Shown: positions 51,493 to 60,803, counted from the stretch's first letter. The stretch: 64,000 nucleotides of DNA from Lutimonas vermicola (GCF_038433205.1 NZ_JBCDNA010000001.1:744001-808000), one strand, 5' to 3'. The notes: generated by a model from the sequence alone, not told the origin. Translations and numbers: made by a program.

Positions 51493-52244
51493 AATCTTAC
51501 ATTTACCCCATTGTTGTTAAGTTCAATTTTAAGATCCCTTATTTCGATCTCCTTATAGTGAAAAACACTTGCCGCCAAGGCCGCATCCGCTTTTCCAAGG
51601 ACAAAAGTATCACAAAAATGCTGAATAGTTCCTGCACCGCCACTTGCTATAACAGGTACCTTGACCATTTCGGATATTTTCTTTAAGGTCTCGTTAGCGA
51701 AACCATTTTTGGTGCCGTCGTGATCCATGGAAGTAAAAAGAATCTCCCCTGCCCCCAACGAAACAGCTTCTTTGATCCAGTCAAAGAGATCGAGCTCAGT
51801 TTGAACCCGGCCCCCAACAAGAAATACTTTCCACTGTTGATCAATCAATTTTGCATCTACGGCCAATACAATGCACTGACTGCCAAATTTATTGGCGAGT
51901 TCCCTGATCAATTCAGGGTTCTTAACAGCTGAAGAGTTAATCGACACTTTATCGGCTCCTGCTCGCAATAACATATTTACATCTTCAATACTTGAAATTC
52001 CTCCTCCTACAGTGAATGGTATATTTACTTTTCTGGCTACCTTTTCAACTAATTTTACAAGGGTTTTACGTTTTTCCTTCGTGGCGGTAATATCCAGGAA
52101 AACCAATTCGTCTGCGCCTTCTCTTGAATATCTGTCGGCCAGTTCCACAGGATCCCCGGCATCCTGCAACCCGACAAAATTAACGCCTTTTACGGTTCGT
52201 CCATCTTTTATATCCAAACAAGGTATGATTCGTTTGCTAACCAT
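51489..52244 (-). CDS. hisF: Imidazole glycerol phosphate synthase, cyclase subunit
   Basis: 251 residues, TIM barrel. The start RIIPCLDIKDGRTVKGVNFV contains catalytic D11; ADKVSINSSAV and the second phosphate loop IASGGAGTI are present. With HisH it makes imidazole glycerol phosphate and AICAR. It lies between hisA and hisIE (4-base overlap with the latter). Confidence 0.97.
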   Translation of the reverse strand: MVSKRIIPCLDIKDGRTVKGVNFVGLQDAGDPVELADRYSREGADELVFLDITATKEKRKTLVKLVEKVARKVNIPFTVGGGISSIEDVNMLLRAGADKVSINSSAVKNPELIRELANKFGSQCIVLAVDAKLIDQQWKVFLVGGRVQTELDLFDWIKEAVSLGAGEILFTSMDHDGTKNGFANETLKKISEMVKVPVIASGGAGTIQHFCDTFVLGKADAALAASVFHYKEIEIRDLKIELNNNGVNVRL

Positions 52245-52263
52245 TTAGTACTTCTTTATTGAA

Positions 52264-52992
52264 TTAGGTTGATGATAAAATAAATTGTTCCAATTGCGCC
52301 ATGCTGATCCTTTGTTCATAGATAGCCTTGCCGATAATGGTTCCTTCACAACCCATATTGGCCAGCTGACCTAATTCGTCGAAATGTGATATCCCACCTG
52401 AAGCGATCAGGCTGATGCCGGGTACTTGTGCCAGAATCCTGCTGTAAAGCTTGAAGGATGGCCCCTGAAGCATTCCATCTTTTGAAATATCCGTGCAGAT
52501 CACGTATTTGATCCCTTCCTGCTGATAGGTATTGATAAAAGGTATGACTTCTTCTTCAGAAGATTCAATCCAGCCCGAAATAGCGATTTTCTCATTGAGG
52601 GTATCTGCCCCCAGAATAATCTTGTCGGAGCCATAAGCTTTTAACCAGCCTTTAAAAACCTCAGGCTTCTTAACGGCAATGCTGCCTCCTGTGATTTGTC
52701 TGGCACCACTGCCAAAAGCAATTTTCAAATCCTGATCAGACTTGAGCCCCCCGCCAAAATCTATTTCCAAATTGGTTTTGGAGGCAATTTGCTCAAGGAC
52801 CTTATAGTTCACAATGTGCTGGCTTTTAGCGCCATCCAGGTCAACCAGATGCAAATGACGTATCCCAACTCCTTCAAAGGCTTTAGCCACCTCCAAAGGG
52901 TTTTCATTATAGATCTTTTTTGTGGCATAGTCTCCTTTTGAGAGCCGTACACATTTGCCTTCGATGATATCAATTGCCGGGATTATTCTCAT
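52264..52992 (-). CDS. hisA: ProFAR isomerase
   Basis: 242 residues, TIM barrel. IIPAIDIIEGKCVRLSKGDY holds catalytic D8 and VDLDGAKSQ the first phosphate loop; CTDISKDGMLQGPSFKLY carries the second catalytic Asp. Isomerises ProFAR in histidine synthesis. One base separates it from hisH. Confidence 0.97.
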   Translation of the reverse strand: MRIIPAIDIIEGKCVRLSKGDYATKKIYNENPLEVAKAFEGVGIRHLHLVDLDGAKSQHIVNYKVLEQIASKTNLEIDFGGGLKSDQDLKIAFGSGARQITGGSIAVKKPEVFKGWLKAYGSDKIILGADTLNEKIAISGWIESSEEEVIPFINTYQQEGIKYVICTDISKDGMLQGPSFKLYSRILAQVPGISLIASGGISHFDELGQLANMGCEGTIIGKAIYEQRISMAQLEQFILSST

Positions 52993-52993
52993 G

Positions 52994-53578
52994 CTAAACC
53001 GCGTTTATAAAATTCTTCAATATTTGTTCTCCAATGTCTCCGCTCTTTTCGGGATGAAACTGACAGGCATAAAAATTATCCTTATGAATGGCTCCTGCGT
53101 ATTTGATACCGTAGTCGGTATTTGCAATAGAGTATTCGTTTATCGGTACATAATAACTGTGCACATAATAAACATACGCCGCTTCACTTACCTGATCAAA
53201 TAAATGCCCTTTTAGATCAACAATCTGATTCCAGCCAATATGGGGTACCTTTAAATCAACATTGAATTTTTTGACCACTACCGGAAATATCCCAAGGCAG
53301 TCGGTATCATTTTCCTCGGAGTGCTCACACATAAGCTGCATTCCCAAACATATTCCCAACACGGGTTGTTTTAACAAGGGGATCACTTTATCCAGGCCGA
53401 ATTTTTTAATCTCACGCATGGCGCTCTGTGCCTCTCCCACGCCAGGGAAAATCACCTTATCAGCTTTTTGAATGGCATTCAGGTCGTTTGTGCACATCGC
53501 AGTATAGCCTAATCTTTCAAGCGCAAACTGGACAGACTTGACATTTCCGGCTCCGTAATCAATAATAACAATGTTCAT
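52994..53578 (-). CDS. hisH: Imidazole glycerol phosphate synthase, glutaminase subunit
   Basis: 194 residues, class I glutamine amidotransferase. The nucleophile C77 is in LGICLGMQLM, and the His/Glu pair in FHPEKSG. The oxyanion region PGVGEAQSAM (45-54) is typical. Supplies ammonia to HisF. One base separates it from hisB. Confidence 0.97.
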   Translation of the reverse strand: MNIVIIDYGAGNVKSVQFALERLGYTAMCTNDLNAIQKADKVIFPGVGEAQSAMREIKKFGLDKVIPLLKQPVLGICLGMQLMCEHSEENDTDCLGIFPVVVKKFNVDLKVPHIGWNQIVDLKGHLFDQVSEAAYVYYVHSYYVPINEYSIANTDYGIKYAGAIHKDNFYACQFHPEKSGDIGEQILKNFINAV

Positions 53579-53579
53579 C

Positions 53580-54713
53580 TTACAACAATCCTTTAGTGCT
53601 TGGCAATATCATCTTTTCCGGGTCTCTTTTTAAAGCAGCCTTGATCGCCTTGGCAAAAGCCTTAAAAATAGCTTCTATCTTATGGTGCTCATTTTGCCCT
53701 TCTGCTTTGATATTTAAATTGGCTTTGGCTCCGTCTGTAAAGGATTTAAAAAAGTGATAGAACATTTCAGTGGGCATGTCACCTATTTTTTCCCTTTTAA
53801 ATTCCGCTTCCCATACCAGCCAGTTCCTACCTCCAAAATCTATAGCGACCTGGGCCAGGCAATCGTCCATGGGCAAGGTAAATCCATAGCGTTCCATACC
53901 CCTTTTATCCTGAAGTGCAAGGGCAAAGGCTTCTCCAAGTGCTATGGCGGTGTCCTCCATGGTATGGTGTTCATCCACTTCAAGATCACCCTTTACGCTT
54001 ATCTCCAGGTCCATATTGCCATGTCGGGCAATCTGGTCCAGCATATGGTCAAAGAACCCCAATCCTGTCTTGATACTGCTCTTTCCTGTTCCATCAAGAT
54101 TCAACTTGACAAAAATATCAGTCTCTTTGGTTTTTCTCAAAATCTCAGCCGTTCGCGCTTTCAATTTAAGAAATTCGTAAATTTCCTTCCAGCTTTCAGT
54201 TTCCAGAGCGATAAAACTCATGATTTCACGATCCGAGACCAAAGTTTCCCCTTCCCCAAGATTTGTGTGGTTGTTGACAAAAATACCCTTGGCATTAAGG
54301 TTCTTTGCCAGTTCCATATCGGTCATTCTGTCGCCTATTACAAAAGAATTTTCCAAGTCATAGCTTTCTGAGAAGTACGCTCCTAGCAATCCGGTTTGTG
54401 GTTTTCGGTTTGGCGAATTGTCTTTTGGAAAACTTCTGTCAATGAATTGTTTTTCAAAATAAACACCTTCACCGGCAAACGTATCCATAATAAAATTGTG
54501 GACAGGATAAAATGTGTTTTCCGGAAAAGATGGCGTACCCAATCCGTCCTGGTTGGTCACCATGACCAATTCATAATCAAGTTCAGTGGCTATTTTTGAT
54601 AAATAGAACAAAGCCATTGGATAGAATTCTAGTTTTTCAAAACTGTCGATCTGTTCATCTTCAGGTTCTCTAATCATCGTACCATCTCTGTCTATAAATA
54701 ATACTCTTTTCAT
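53580..54713 (-). CDS. hisB: Bifunctional histidinol-phosphatase/imidazoleglycerol-phosphate dehydratase, zinc ligands absent
   Basis: 377 residues. N-terminal HAD phosphatase (1-165): FIDRDGTMI, VMVTNQDGLGTPSFP, VIGDRMTDMELA. C-terminal IGPD (about 185-377): GVGFFD-like GLGFFDHMLDQIARHG, DEHHTMEDTAIALGEA, EGQNEHHKIEAIFKA. Against E. coli HisB the zinc loop CPHLPADECDCRKPK is DRSFPKDNSPNRKPQ here, so all four ligands (three Cys, one His) are replaced. The catalytic aspartates remain, so activity is expected without structural zinc. Overlaps hisC by four bases. Confidence 0.96.
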   Translation of the reverse strand: MKRVLFIDRDGTMIREPEDEQIDSFEKLEFYPMALFYLSKIATELDYELVMVTNQDGLGTPSFPENTFYPVHNFIMDTFAGEGVYFEKQFIDRSFPKDNSPNRKPQTGLLGAYFSESYDLENSFVIGDRMTDMELAKNLNAKGIFVNNHTNLGEGETLVSDREIMSFIALETESWKEIYEFLKLKARTAEILRKTKETDIFVKLNLDGTGKSSIKTGLGFFDHMLDQIARHGNMDLEISVKGDLEVDEHHTMEDTAIALGEAFALALQDKRGMERYGFTLPMDDCLAQVAIDFGGRNWLVWEAEFKREKIGDMPTEMFYHFFKSFTDGAKANLNIKAEGQNEHHKIEAIFKAFAKAIKAALKRDPEKMILPSTKGLL

Positions 54714-55780
54714 GAGTTCAAGTTTTTATTTGTGTCCAAATACAGAAGGCTTTTCATCAATCTTGTGTTCTCCTTTGAAGTCCCTACCGTAATCCTAAGG
54801 CAGTTTTCACATAAGGGCTCTTTGCTGCGGTTTCTAATGATCAATTCTCTTCCAATAAGCTGCTGATACCTTTTATCGGCGTCATCCACCTTGACCAAAA
54901 TAAAATTACTGTCCGAAGGATAAATTTTTTCAACAAATCCGATCTTGAGTAAATCATTTGCCAGCTGTTCCCTGTTGCTTACTATTTGAAGAATCTGCTG
55001 CTCCCTTACTTTTTTATTTTCCAGGTACTTCAAGGCAGTGGTTTGTGTTAACACATTGACATTATAAGGCATTTTTACCTTTTTTAGCAGATCGATAATC
55101 CTGCTGTCTGCATAGCAAACCCCCAGCCTGATGCCGGCAAGTCCGAAGGCTTTTGAAAAGGTTTGGCTTACAATTAAATTATTGTATTGATCAAGCTTAG
55201 TGATCCAGCTTTGTTCTTGAGCAAAATCTATGTATGCCTCGTCAATAACCACTATTACTCCCAGCTCCAGCAAGGCTTTTATATCAGCTGCCTTCATAAG
55301 GTTTCCTGTAGGGTTGTTTGGCGAACAGATAAAAATCGCTTTGGTAGAATCGTCCATGGCTTTGGTGATCGCTGCGACATCGAGTTGAAAATCAGTTGTT
55401 AAAGACACTTCCCTGCACCCAATATTGTTTAGGTTTGACAATACTTTAAACATCCCGAATGTAGGCGTGTTTATAATGATATTATCTTTCCCGGGCTCAA
55501 AAAAAACGCGGAAAATCATGTCGAGAACTTCATCGCTTCCATTGCCCAGCAAGATGTTCTCCACGGGTATATTCTTAATCTCTGAAATTTTTTGTTTTAG
55601 CAGTAACTGATTCGGGTCAGGGTAGCGATTCAGGCCATTGTCATATGGATTCTCATTGGCATCCAGATAAATCAATTCACGGTCAAAGTCTTTGAATTCA
55701 TCCTTTGCCGAAGCATAAGGTTTTAATTCCCTTACCGATCCCCTTGCCATCTCTAATATGTTGATTTTCTCCCTTGACAT
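54710..55780 (-). CDS. hisC: Histidinol-phosphate aminotransferase
   Basis: 356 residues, class I/II aminotransferase. PLP lysine in SQTFSKAFGLAGIRLGVCYA; the N-terminal LDANENPYDNGLNRYPDP and CSPNNPTGN motifs are typical. Fifth gene type of the pathway order G-D-C-B-H-A-F-IE. Five bases separate it from hisD. Confidence 0.97.
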   Translation of the reverse strand: MSREKINILEMARGSVRELKPYASAKDEFKDFDRELIYLDANENPYDNGLNRYPDPNQLLLKQKISEIKNIPVENILLGNGSDEVLDMIFRVFFEPGKDNIIINTPTFGMFKVLSNLNNIGCREVSLTTDFQLDVAAITKAMDDSTKAIFICSPNNPTGNLMKAADIKALLELGVIVVIDEAYIDFAQEQSWITKLDQYNNLIVSQTFSKAFGLAGIRLGVCYADSRIIDLLKKVKMPYNVNVLTQTTALKYLENKKVREQQILQIVSNREQLANDLLKIGFVEKIYPSDSNFILVKVDDADKRYQQLIGRELIIRNRSKEPLCENCLRITVGTSKENTRLMKSLLYLDTNKNLNS

Positions 55781-55785
55781 AACCC

Positions 55786-57084
55786 TTAGTTTTTTGTGTT
55801 GTCACTGATGCTGTCCAACCGTAAAGTCACTGCATTTTTATGCGCAAAGAGGCCTTCTGCCTCAGCCATAAGCTCAATAGCGGTTCCGATTTGTACAAGG
55901 CCTTCTTTAGAGATTTCCTGAAAACTGACCGTTTTTTGAAAGGCCTCCAGGTTTACACCACTAAAATTCCTGGCATAACCATTTGTGGGCAAGGTATGAT
56001 TTGTGCCTGATGCATAATCTCCTGCACTTTCAGGGCTGTAGTTTCCTACAAATACTGAGCCGGCATTTTTAATCATGGGTATAATCCTGGCGTTATCAGT
56101 TGTACTCAGAATAAGGTGCTCTGGTGCATATAAATTGATCAGGTCAATGGCATCTTTTTCAGAGCTGCAATAAATCAATTTTGAATTTTCGATGGCCTTT
56201 GTTGCAATATCTTTTCTCGGAAGTTTCTTTAATTGCTCATCCAGTTCCTTCTCAATCTCTCCTAACTTCTCCATAGACCTGCAAACCAATACAACCTGAC
56301 TATCAACGCCGTGTTCGGCCTGAGAAAGCAAATCGGCAGCCATAAAGCTTGCATTTGCGCTGTCATCGGCATATACGAGCAACTCACTCGGACCGGCAGG
56401 TAAATCAATGGTGACACCAAATTTCATTGCCATCTGTTTTGCTACTGTAACATATTGATTACCGGGCCCAAATATTTTATAGACCTGTGGTATCGATTCA
56501 GTGCCAAATGTCATGGCGGCTATGGCCTGTATCCCTCCGACTTTGAATATTTTCTTGATACCGCACAAATCAGCCGTATAGAGCACAGCAGGATGAATGT
56601 TTCCTTCTGCATCGCAAGGCGTGCACATCACTACTTCTTCGCATCCGGCAATGTTAGCGGGAACTGCGAGCATCAGAATTGTCGAAAATAATGGCGCTGT
56701 ACCTCCCGGAATATACAAACCAACTTTTTCAATCGCTCTTTTCTCCTGCCAGCAGATGACCCCTTTGGCCGTTTCAATCTTTTTAGGAAGCACTTGCTGT
56801 GAGGCGTGAAAGGCCTCTATATTTGATTTGGCAAGTTCTATGGCATTTTTAAGTTCCACACTCAAAGTGTCCTTTGCATGGTCAATTGCCGATTGATCCA
56901 CCTCTAGCCGAGATAAGTCAGCCTTATCAAACTCCTTTGTGTATTTTTTAACTGCAAGGTCACCCTCATCCGCAATTTCCGTGAAAATCTTTGCTACAAG
57001 GGGTTCAAGAGAAGCATAGCTTTGCGTAGGCCTTTTTAAAATAGCTGCCCAGGTTTCTTTATCAGGATCAAGTATTTTTTTCAT
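55786..57084 (-). CDS. hisD: Histidinol dehydrogenase
   Basis: 432 residues, full length. The NAD and zinc sites are marked by GLYIPGGTAPLFSTILMLAV, PQVYKIFGPGNQYVTVAKQM, LPAGPSELLVYADDSAN (with the catalytic region AEHGVDSQV) and YAPEHLIL. It oxidises histidinol to histidine in two steps. Nine bases from hisG. Confidence 0.98.
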   Translation of the reverse strand: MKKILDPDKETWAAILKRPTQSYASLEPLVAKIFTEIADEGDLAVKKYTKEFDKADLSRLEVDQSAIDHAKDTLSVELKNAIELAKSNIEAFHASQQVLPKKIETAKGVICWQEKRAIEKVGLYIPGGTAPLFSTILMLAVPANIAGCEEVVMCTPCDAEGNIHPAVLYTADLCGIKKIFKVGGIQAIAAMTFGTESIPQVYKIFGPGNQYVTVAKQMAMKFGVTIDLPAGPSELLVYADDSANASFMAADLLSQAEHGVDSQVVLVCRSMEKLGEIEKELDEQLKKLPRKDIATKAIENSKLIYCSSEKDAIDLINLYAPEHLILSTTDNARIIPMIKNAGSVFVGNYSPESAGDYASGTNHTLPTNGYARNFSGVNLEAFQKTVSFQEISKEGLVQIGTAIELMAEAEGLFAHKNAVTLRLDSISDNTKN

Positions 57085-57093
57085 GTTGCCGGT

Positions 57094-57954
57094 TTAAATG
57101 ACCATTTTTTCTATTGGTGCTACCAGAATTCCTTCGGCGCCAAGTTGCTGTAACTCATCTATGACTTCCCAAAATTTATTCTTTTCAATCACCGTGTGTA
57201 TTGAACTCCATCCCTCTTCTGCCAAAGGAAGTACCGTCGGACTTCGCATACCCGGCAAGATCGAAATAACTTCCTCGATCTTATCATTGGGAACATTCAT
57301 CAAAATATACTTAAAATTTCGAGCCTTCAACACTGATTGCAGCCTAAACCGCAGCTTGTCCAAGGTTTCCTTTTTCTTTGCACTGATCAAAGGCGAGACC
57401 GCCAAAACAGCTTCCGATTTGGCAATGACTTCAACTTCCTTTAAGTTATTCTTAAATAATGTACTCCCGCTGCTTACGATATCGCAAATCGCATCAGCCA
57501 AACCAATATTTGGTGCGATCTCAACGGACCCTGATATGTTGTGAAGTTCTGCTTCTATACCCTTTTCCTTGAGAAATAAATTCAAGGTATTTGGATAAGA
57601 AGTTGCGATCTTCTTATGATTCAGATCATGAATATTATTATACTCGAATGTTTTTGGTACCGCAAGCGAAACCCTGCATTTTGAAAAAGAAAGCCTTTCG
57701 AGGATGTCTATGCGTCCGCTGTCTTTTTCGACCAGTAAATTCTCACCTATGATGGCTATATCCACCACCCCATCGATTAAATACTGAGGGATGTCACTGT
57801 TTCTCAAATAAAGGATCTCCATGGGGAAATTAGATACAGTCGCTCTTAATTGATCCAAGCCATTACTGACCGATATCCCGCATTCTTTCAATATTTTCAG
57901 GGAATCTTCATTGAGCCTTCCCGATTTCTGAATGGCAATTTTTAATCTTTCCAT
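57094..57954 (-). CDS. hisG: ATP phosphoribosyltransferase, long (HisG-L) form
   Basis: 286 residues, so the long form with a C-terminal ACT-like regulatory domain (about 215-286) for histidine feedback. The catalytic part begins RLKIAIQKSGRLNEDSLKIL; VDIAIIGENLL and the PRPP-binding VSSGSTLFKNNLKEVEVIA follow. First step of the pathway. No hisZ is present, as expected for the long form. Transcription is controlled by the attenuator 36 bases upstream. Confidence 0.97.
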   Translation of the reverse strand: MERLKIAIQKSGRLNEDSLKILKECGISVSNGLDQLRATVSNFPMEILYLRNSDIPQYLIDGVVDIAIIGENLLVEKDSGRIDILERLSFSKCRVSLAVPKTFEYNNIHDLNHKKIATSYPNTLNLFLKEKGIEAELHNISGSVEIAPNIGLADAICDIVSSGSTLFKNNLKEVEVIAKSEAVLAVSPLISAKKKETLDKLRFRLQSVLKARNFKYILMNVPNDKIEEVISILPGMRSPTVLPLAEEGWSSIHTVIEKNKFWEVIDELQQLGAEGILVAPIEKMVI

Positions 57955-57990
57955 TGTTATAAATTGTGTCTAAGCATCAAAATAGGTCAT

Positions 57991-58020
57991 AAAAAAACCC
58001 GCCTGAATGCTCAAACGGGT
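57991..58020 (-). terminator. Attenuator terminator of the his operon
   Basis: On the minus strand ACCCGTTTGA (58020-58011) pairs with TCAGGCGGGT (58006-57997) around GCAT, a 10-pair stem (two G-U), followed by seven T. The 5' arm can instead pair with CTCAGGCG (58065-58058), eight pairs, inside the end of the leader peptide frame. The 3' arm repeats the same CAGGCG sequence, so segments 2 and 4 compete for segment 3, the classical attenuation design. Confidence 0.9.
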
Positions 58021-58051
58021 TCAAATATTTTGACTTTAAATCACAACATCT

Positions 58052-58108
58052 TCAGCTCGCCTGAGTGCAAGTATAAAAATGATGGTGATGTAAAGTGATT
58101 GTTCTCAT
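58052..58108 (-). CDS. hisL: his operon leader peptide with four consecutive His
   Basis: 18 residues: MRTITLHHHHFYTCTQAS then TGA. The His codons are at 58090-58079. A ribosome stalled there leaves 58065-58058 free to form the antiterminator; one that reaches the stop at 58054 covers that segment, so the terminator forms. This gives expression of hisG-hisIE when charged tRNA-His is scarce. A promoter -7 element TACTTTTG (58133-58126) lies about 18 bases upstream. Confidence 0.9.
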   Translation of the reverse strand: MRTITLHHHHFYTCTQAS

Positions 58109-58125
58109 TTTGTTAAAATATGCAA

Positions 58126-58133
58126 CAAAAGTA
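58126..58133 (-). promoter_or_regulatory. -7 element of the his operon promoter
   Basis: TACTTTTG on the minus strand fits TAnnTTTG. No TTG is found about 19 bases upstream, so the -33 element is weak. The transcript would start near 58120, just before the leader peptide. Confidence 0.55.
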
Positions 58134-58174
58134 AACATATATTTTAAAAATACCATAACGAACCTGAAAATAAT

Positions 58175-59056
58175 TTAGTTTTCCCTTTCTGCCGCATATA
58201 TAAATCCTTCAGTCCACCATTTCTTCATTTTCTCCTTTTGAAAAACCAAGGTATTCGATGTTAAAATTGAAGGTGTGTAATACAAATTGAGTTTTACATG
58301 ATGATCCTGTGCTTCAAGTATTCCTATAGAAATATTGTATTTTTCTATGTGAATCTGCATATAATTAAAAAGATTTGTAATCAGGCTAAAAGGATTTTTC
58401 GAAGGCATTCTGTTGAGTTGAGAAACCTCGGTTTCTAAAATGATGGCATCTATTTCGGTTGCTCCCCTGTATATCGCCTCTTTTATGGGCACCATGTTGG
58501 CAAATCCGCCATCAGCATATTCATAATTGTTCTTCACCATTAAACTCATAAATGGGACAAAATTGCTTGAAGCCCAAATAAAATCTCTGAAATCATCAAA
58601 TGACTCTTCATCCAGGCTCTTGAACTCCACCCGGTTCAGGGTTAAATTTGATACTGTTACCAATAGTTTCTTGCCTGATTCCTTTACTTCCTGCAAATAA
58701 GAATTTTTGACATTTTTAGCGATCATATCCTTCAAATGATAGCTTTCACCGAAAGTCTTACTTCCGCTTAAAAAATTTCTGATCGTATTGAAATGATTAA
58801 TGCTTACAGTGGTATGTCCTTTATATTTTTTTATTTTAAAAGGGCAATTGCTAAAAATCGTCTTCTGGTCTACATTTGAATAAATGTCTTTAAGTTCTGC
58901 TACTTTACCTAAGGCAAGATGCGTCAGCATCAAACTTCCCGTGGAAGTACCCAGGAAAAGGTCATAATTATTTTTCTTTTCTTCAATTAGATACTGTGCT
59001 ATACCACCGGCAAATGCACCTTTACTTCCACCTCCAGAGATCACCAATGCCTTCAT
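58175..59056 (-). CDS. Patatin-like phospholipase
   Basis: 293 residues. Oxyanion loop GGGSKGAFAGG at 8-18, nucleophile S38 in GTSTG, catalytic Asp D182 in YADGGFANMVP. The Ser-Asp dyad is complete. Patatin-like enzymes cleave acyl chains from phospholipids or lipoproteins; no signal peptide is present, so it should act in the cytoplasm or on the inner face of the membrane. Divergent from the YCF48-like gene. Confidence 0.92.
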   Translation of the reverse strand: MKALVISGGGSKGAFAGGIAQYLIEEKKNNYDLFLGTSTGSLMLTHLALGKVAELKDIYSNVDQKTIFSNCPFKIKKYKGHTTVSINHFNTIRNFLSGSKTFGESYHLKDMIAKNVKNSYLQEVKESGKKLLVTVSNLTLNRVEFKSLDEESFDDFRDFIWASSNFVPFMSLMVKNNYEYADGGFANMVPIKEAIYRGATEIDAIILETEVSQLNRMPSKNPFSLITNLFNYMQIHIEKYNISIGILEAQDHHVKLNLYYTPSILTSNTLVFQKEKMKKWWTEGFIYAAEREN

Positions 59057-59123
59057 TTATTTTATTTTAGTATAGCCTGATAAATATAAAAAAATTACTT
59101 TTGAAAAATCTAAGCCTAAACTT

Positions 59124-60164
59124 ATGATTAATTTTTGGAAACTACTTGTATTGATTTGCCTGTTACCCAACCCAACAATGTCACAGCAAAAACCAAGTAT
59201 TGAGTTTCATAAGTCGTTCAAGCTACCTCATATCAGTATAAGAGCCATCGAGGTTACTCAGGATAATACAGTCTGGTTTGCAGGCTCAAAGGGGCGATAT
59301 GGACGAATTATCAATGACCAGCTGGAATTAGACTCCATAAGCCATGAAGGAGTTTATCCTGAATTCAGGTCGATTGGATATAACGGGGAATTTGTATTCC
59401 TGTTAAGCATAGAAGACCCGGCCTTGTTGTACAAAATTGATCCCAAACAATCCTTGGACCAAATTGAACTCGTGTATAAAGAGGAGGATCCGAAAGTTTT
59501 TTATGATTCACTTACATTTTTTGACAACCAAAATGGAATCGCAATGGGTGACCCCACCGAAGACTGTTTATCAGTGATCAAAACATCTGACGGAGGTAAG
59601 AATTGGGAGAAACTTGGCTGTGATAAACTTCCCGGAATTACCGATGGGGAAGCTGCATTTGCTGCGAGCAACACCAATATTGCCACCTTTGGAAAAACGG
59701 CCTGGATCGTAACAGGAGGGGCTAAAGCAAGAGTTTTTAAAAGCGATGACCTTGGACAAAGCTGGCAGGTGAATAAGACGCCAATGGTTCAAGGCGGAAA
59801 AATGACCGGAATTTTTACCACTGATTTTTATGACGGCCAAAGAGGCATTATCATGGGGGGAAATTGGGAAGACAAAAAGAATGGTCGGGCCACCAAGGCA
59901 ATTACCGCAGATGGAGGCGAATCCTGGAACCTGGTTGCCCAAAATGAGTTGCCTGGATATATAAGTTGTGTCCAATACGTTCCTGAAGGAGATGCGAAAA
60001 AAATTCTGGCTATTTCAAGCGAAGGGATATTTTATTCTGAAGATGCCGGAATATCATGGATAAGGATAGAGACAAAAGGATTCTATAGCCTTAGATTTGT
60101 CAATGACCAAACGGCATGGCTCTCCACATATGAAGAAATTGCAAAGATCAAATTACATGACTGA
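59124..60164 (+). CDS. Secreted YCF48/BNR-repeat beta-propeller protein
   Basis: 346 residues. Signal peptide MINFWKLLVLICLLPNPTMS. Several BNR/YCF48-type repeats follow, each with S-x-D-x-G-x-x-W: KTSDGGKNWEKLG, KSDDLGQSWQVN, TADGGESWNLV and SEDAGISWIRIE. It is a beta-propeller like plant HCF136 or YCF48, often annotated as an oxidoreductase by transitive naming; I see no redox motif. Its role is unknown. A -7 element TACTTTTG lies at 59096-59103. Followed directly by a lipoprotein gene. Confidence 0.85.
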   Translation: MINFWKLLVLICLLPNPTMSQQKPSIEFHKSFKLPHISIRAIEVTQDNTVWFAGSKGRYGRIINDQLELDSISHEGVYPEFRSIGYNGEFVFLLSIEDPALLYKIDPKQSLDQIELVYKEEDPKVFYDSLTFFDNQNGIAMGDPTEDCLSVIKTSDGGKNWEKLGCDKLPGITDGEAAFAASNTNIATFGKTAWIVTGGAKARVFKSDDLGQSWQVNKTPMVQGGKMTGIFTTDFYDGQRGIIMGGNWEDKKNGRATKAITADGGESWNLVAQNELPGYISCVQYVPEGDAKKILAISSEGIFYSEDAGISWIRIETKGFYSLRFVNDQTAWLSTYEEIAKIKLHD

Positions 60165-60165
60165 T

Positions 60166-60726
60166 ATGAAACACCTACCTGCCTTAATTTCTATACTATT
60201 TTTAATGATAGGTTGCCAGAACAGTAAATTCGAAAAGGAATTTGACTGCGACACGCCTATGAAATATACCCAGACAAAAACGTATAAAGACATATTGAAA
60301 CATTTTGAAATTGATGTTCCAAAAAACTGGAAAACAGAACTTTATTATGATGAATATCAATCATCACTTTATACTGCAGATACCACTAAAGAATTACGTG
60401 AAACCTTTATTCTTGATATCGCCTGGCATCAGGGAGAATTGGTTTTAAACAAAGATTTTGAGGTAAGGGTCGCTCAAAATGCTTCGAGGAATTTAAATCT
60501 TGTCCCTGTTAAATCAGGATTCGGAGATTACCTTGGACACCCTGCTTATTACCATATCGCCACAGGAAAAAGCGAGGATCTCAGCTGGCATTATCTTGAA
60601 ATTTTTGTTCAGCATAAAGTAGATGAATACTATACTTTTACTGCAAAAATATATGGTAATGAATTTGTAAATGAAAGGATCTGTTCTTCCTTTAGTATTT
60701 TCGGGGATTTAATTTTTCTTGATTAA
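60166..60726 (+). CDS. Lipoprotein of unknown function, PsbP/DUF1795-like
   Basis: Start taken at 60166 (186 residues), two bases after the previous stop; the frame is open upstream inside the previous gene. A lipoprotein signal MKHLPALISILFLMIGC (Cys17) is followed by a compact beta domain: FEIDVPKNWKTELYYDEYQS, LDIAWHQGELVLN, GHPAYYHIATGKS and CSSFSIFG. The pattern (VP-x-NW and a buried aromatic strand) recalls PsbP-like or DUF1795 domains. Co-transcribed with the YCF48-like gene. Confidence 0.72.
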   Translation: MKHLPALISILFLMIGCQNSKFEKEFDCDTPMKYTQTKTYKDILKHFEIDVPKNWKTELYYDEYQSSLYTADTTKELRETFILDIAWHQGELVLNKDFEVRVAQNASRNLNLVPVKSGFGDYLGHPAYYHIATGKSEDLSWHYLEIFVQHKVDEYYTFTAKIYGNEFVNERICSSFSIFGDLIFLD

Positions 60727-60803
60727 AATATCCCTCCCTTTTTTACGTTTTATTATCGCTATGAGTCGTTTTATTCTCTCCTACTAATAATAAAACAATT
60801 GTT

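Noticed and set aside
53754..54371. 205-residue plus-strand frame
   Set aside because: It lies entirely inside hisB on the opposite strand and has no family features.
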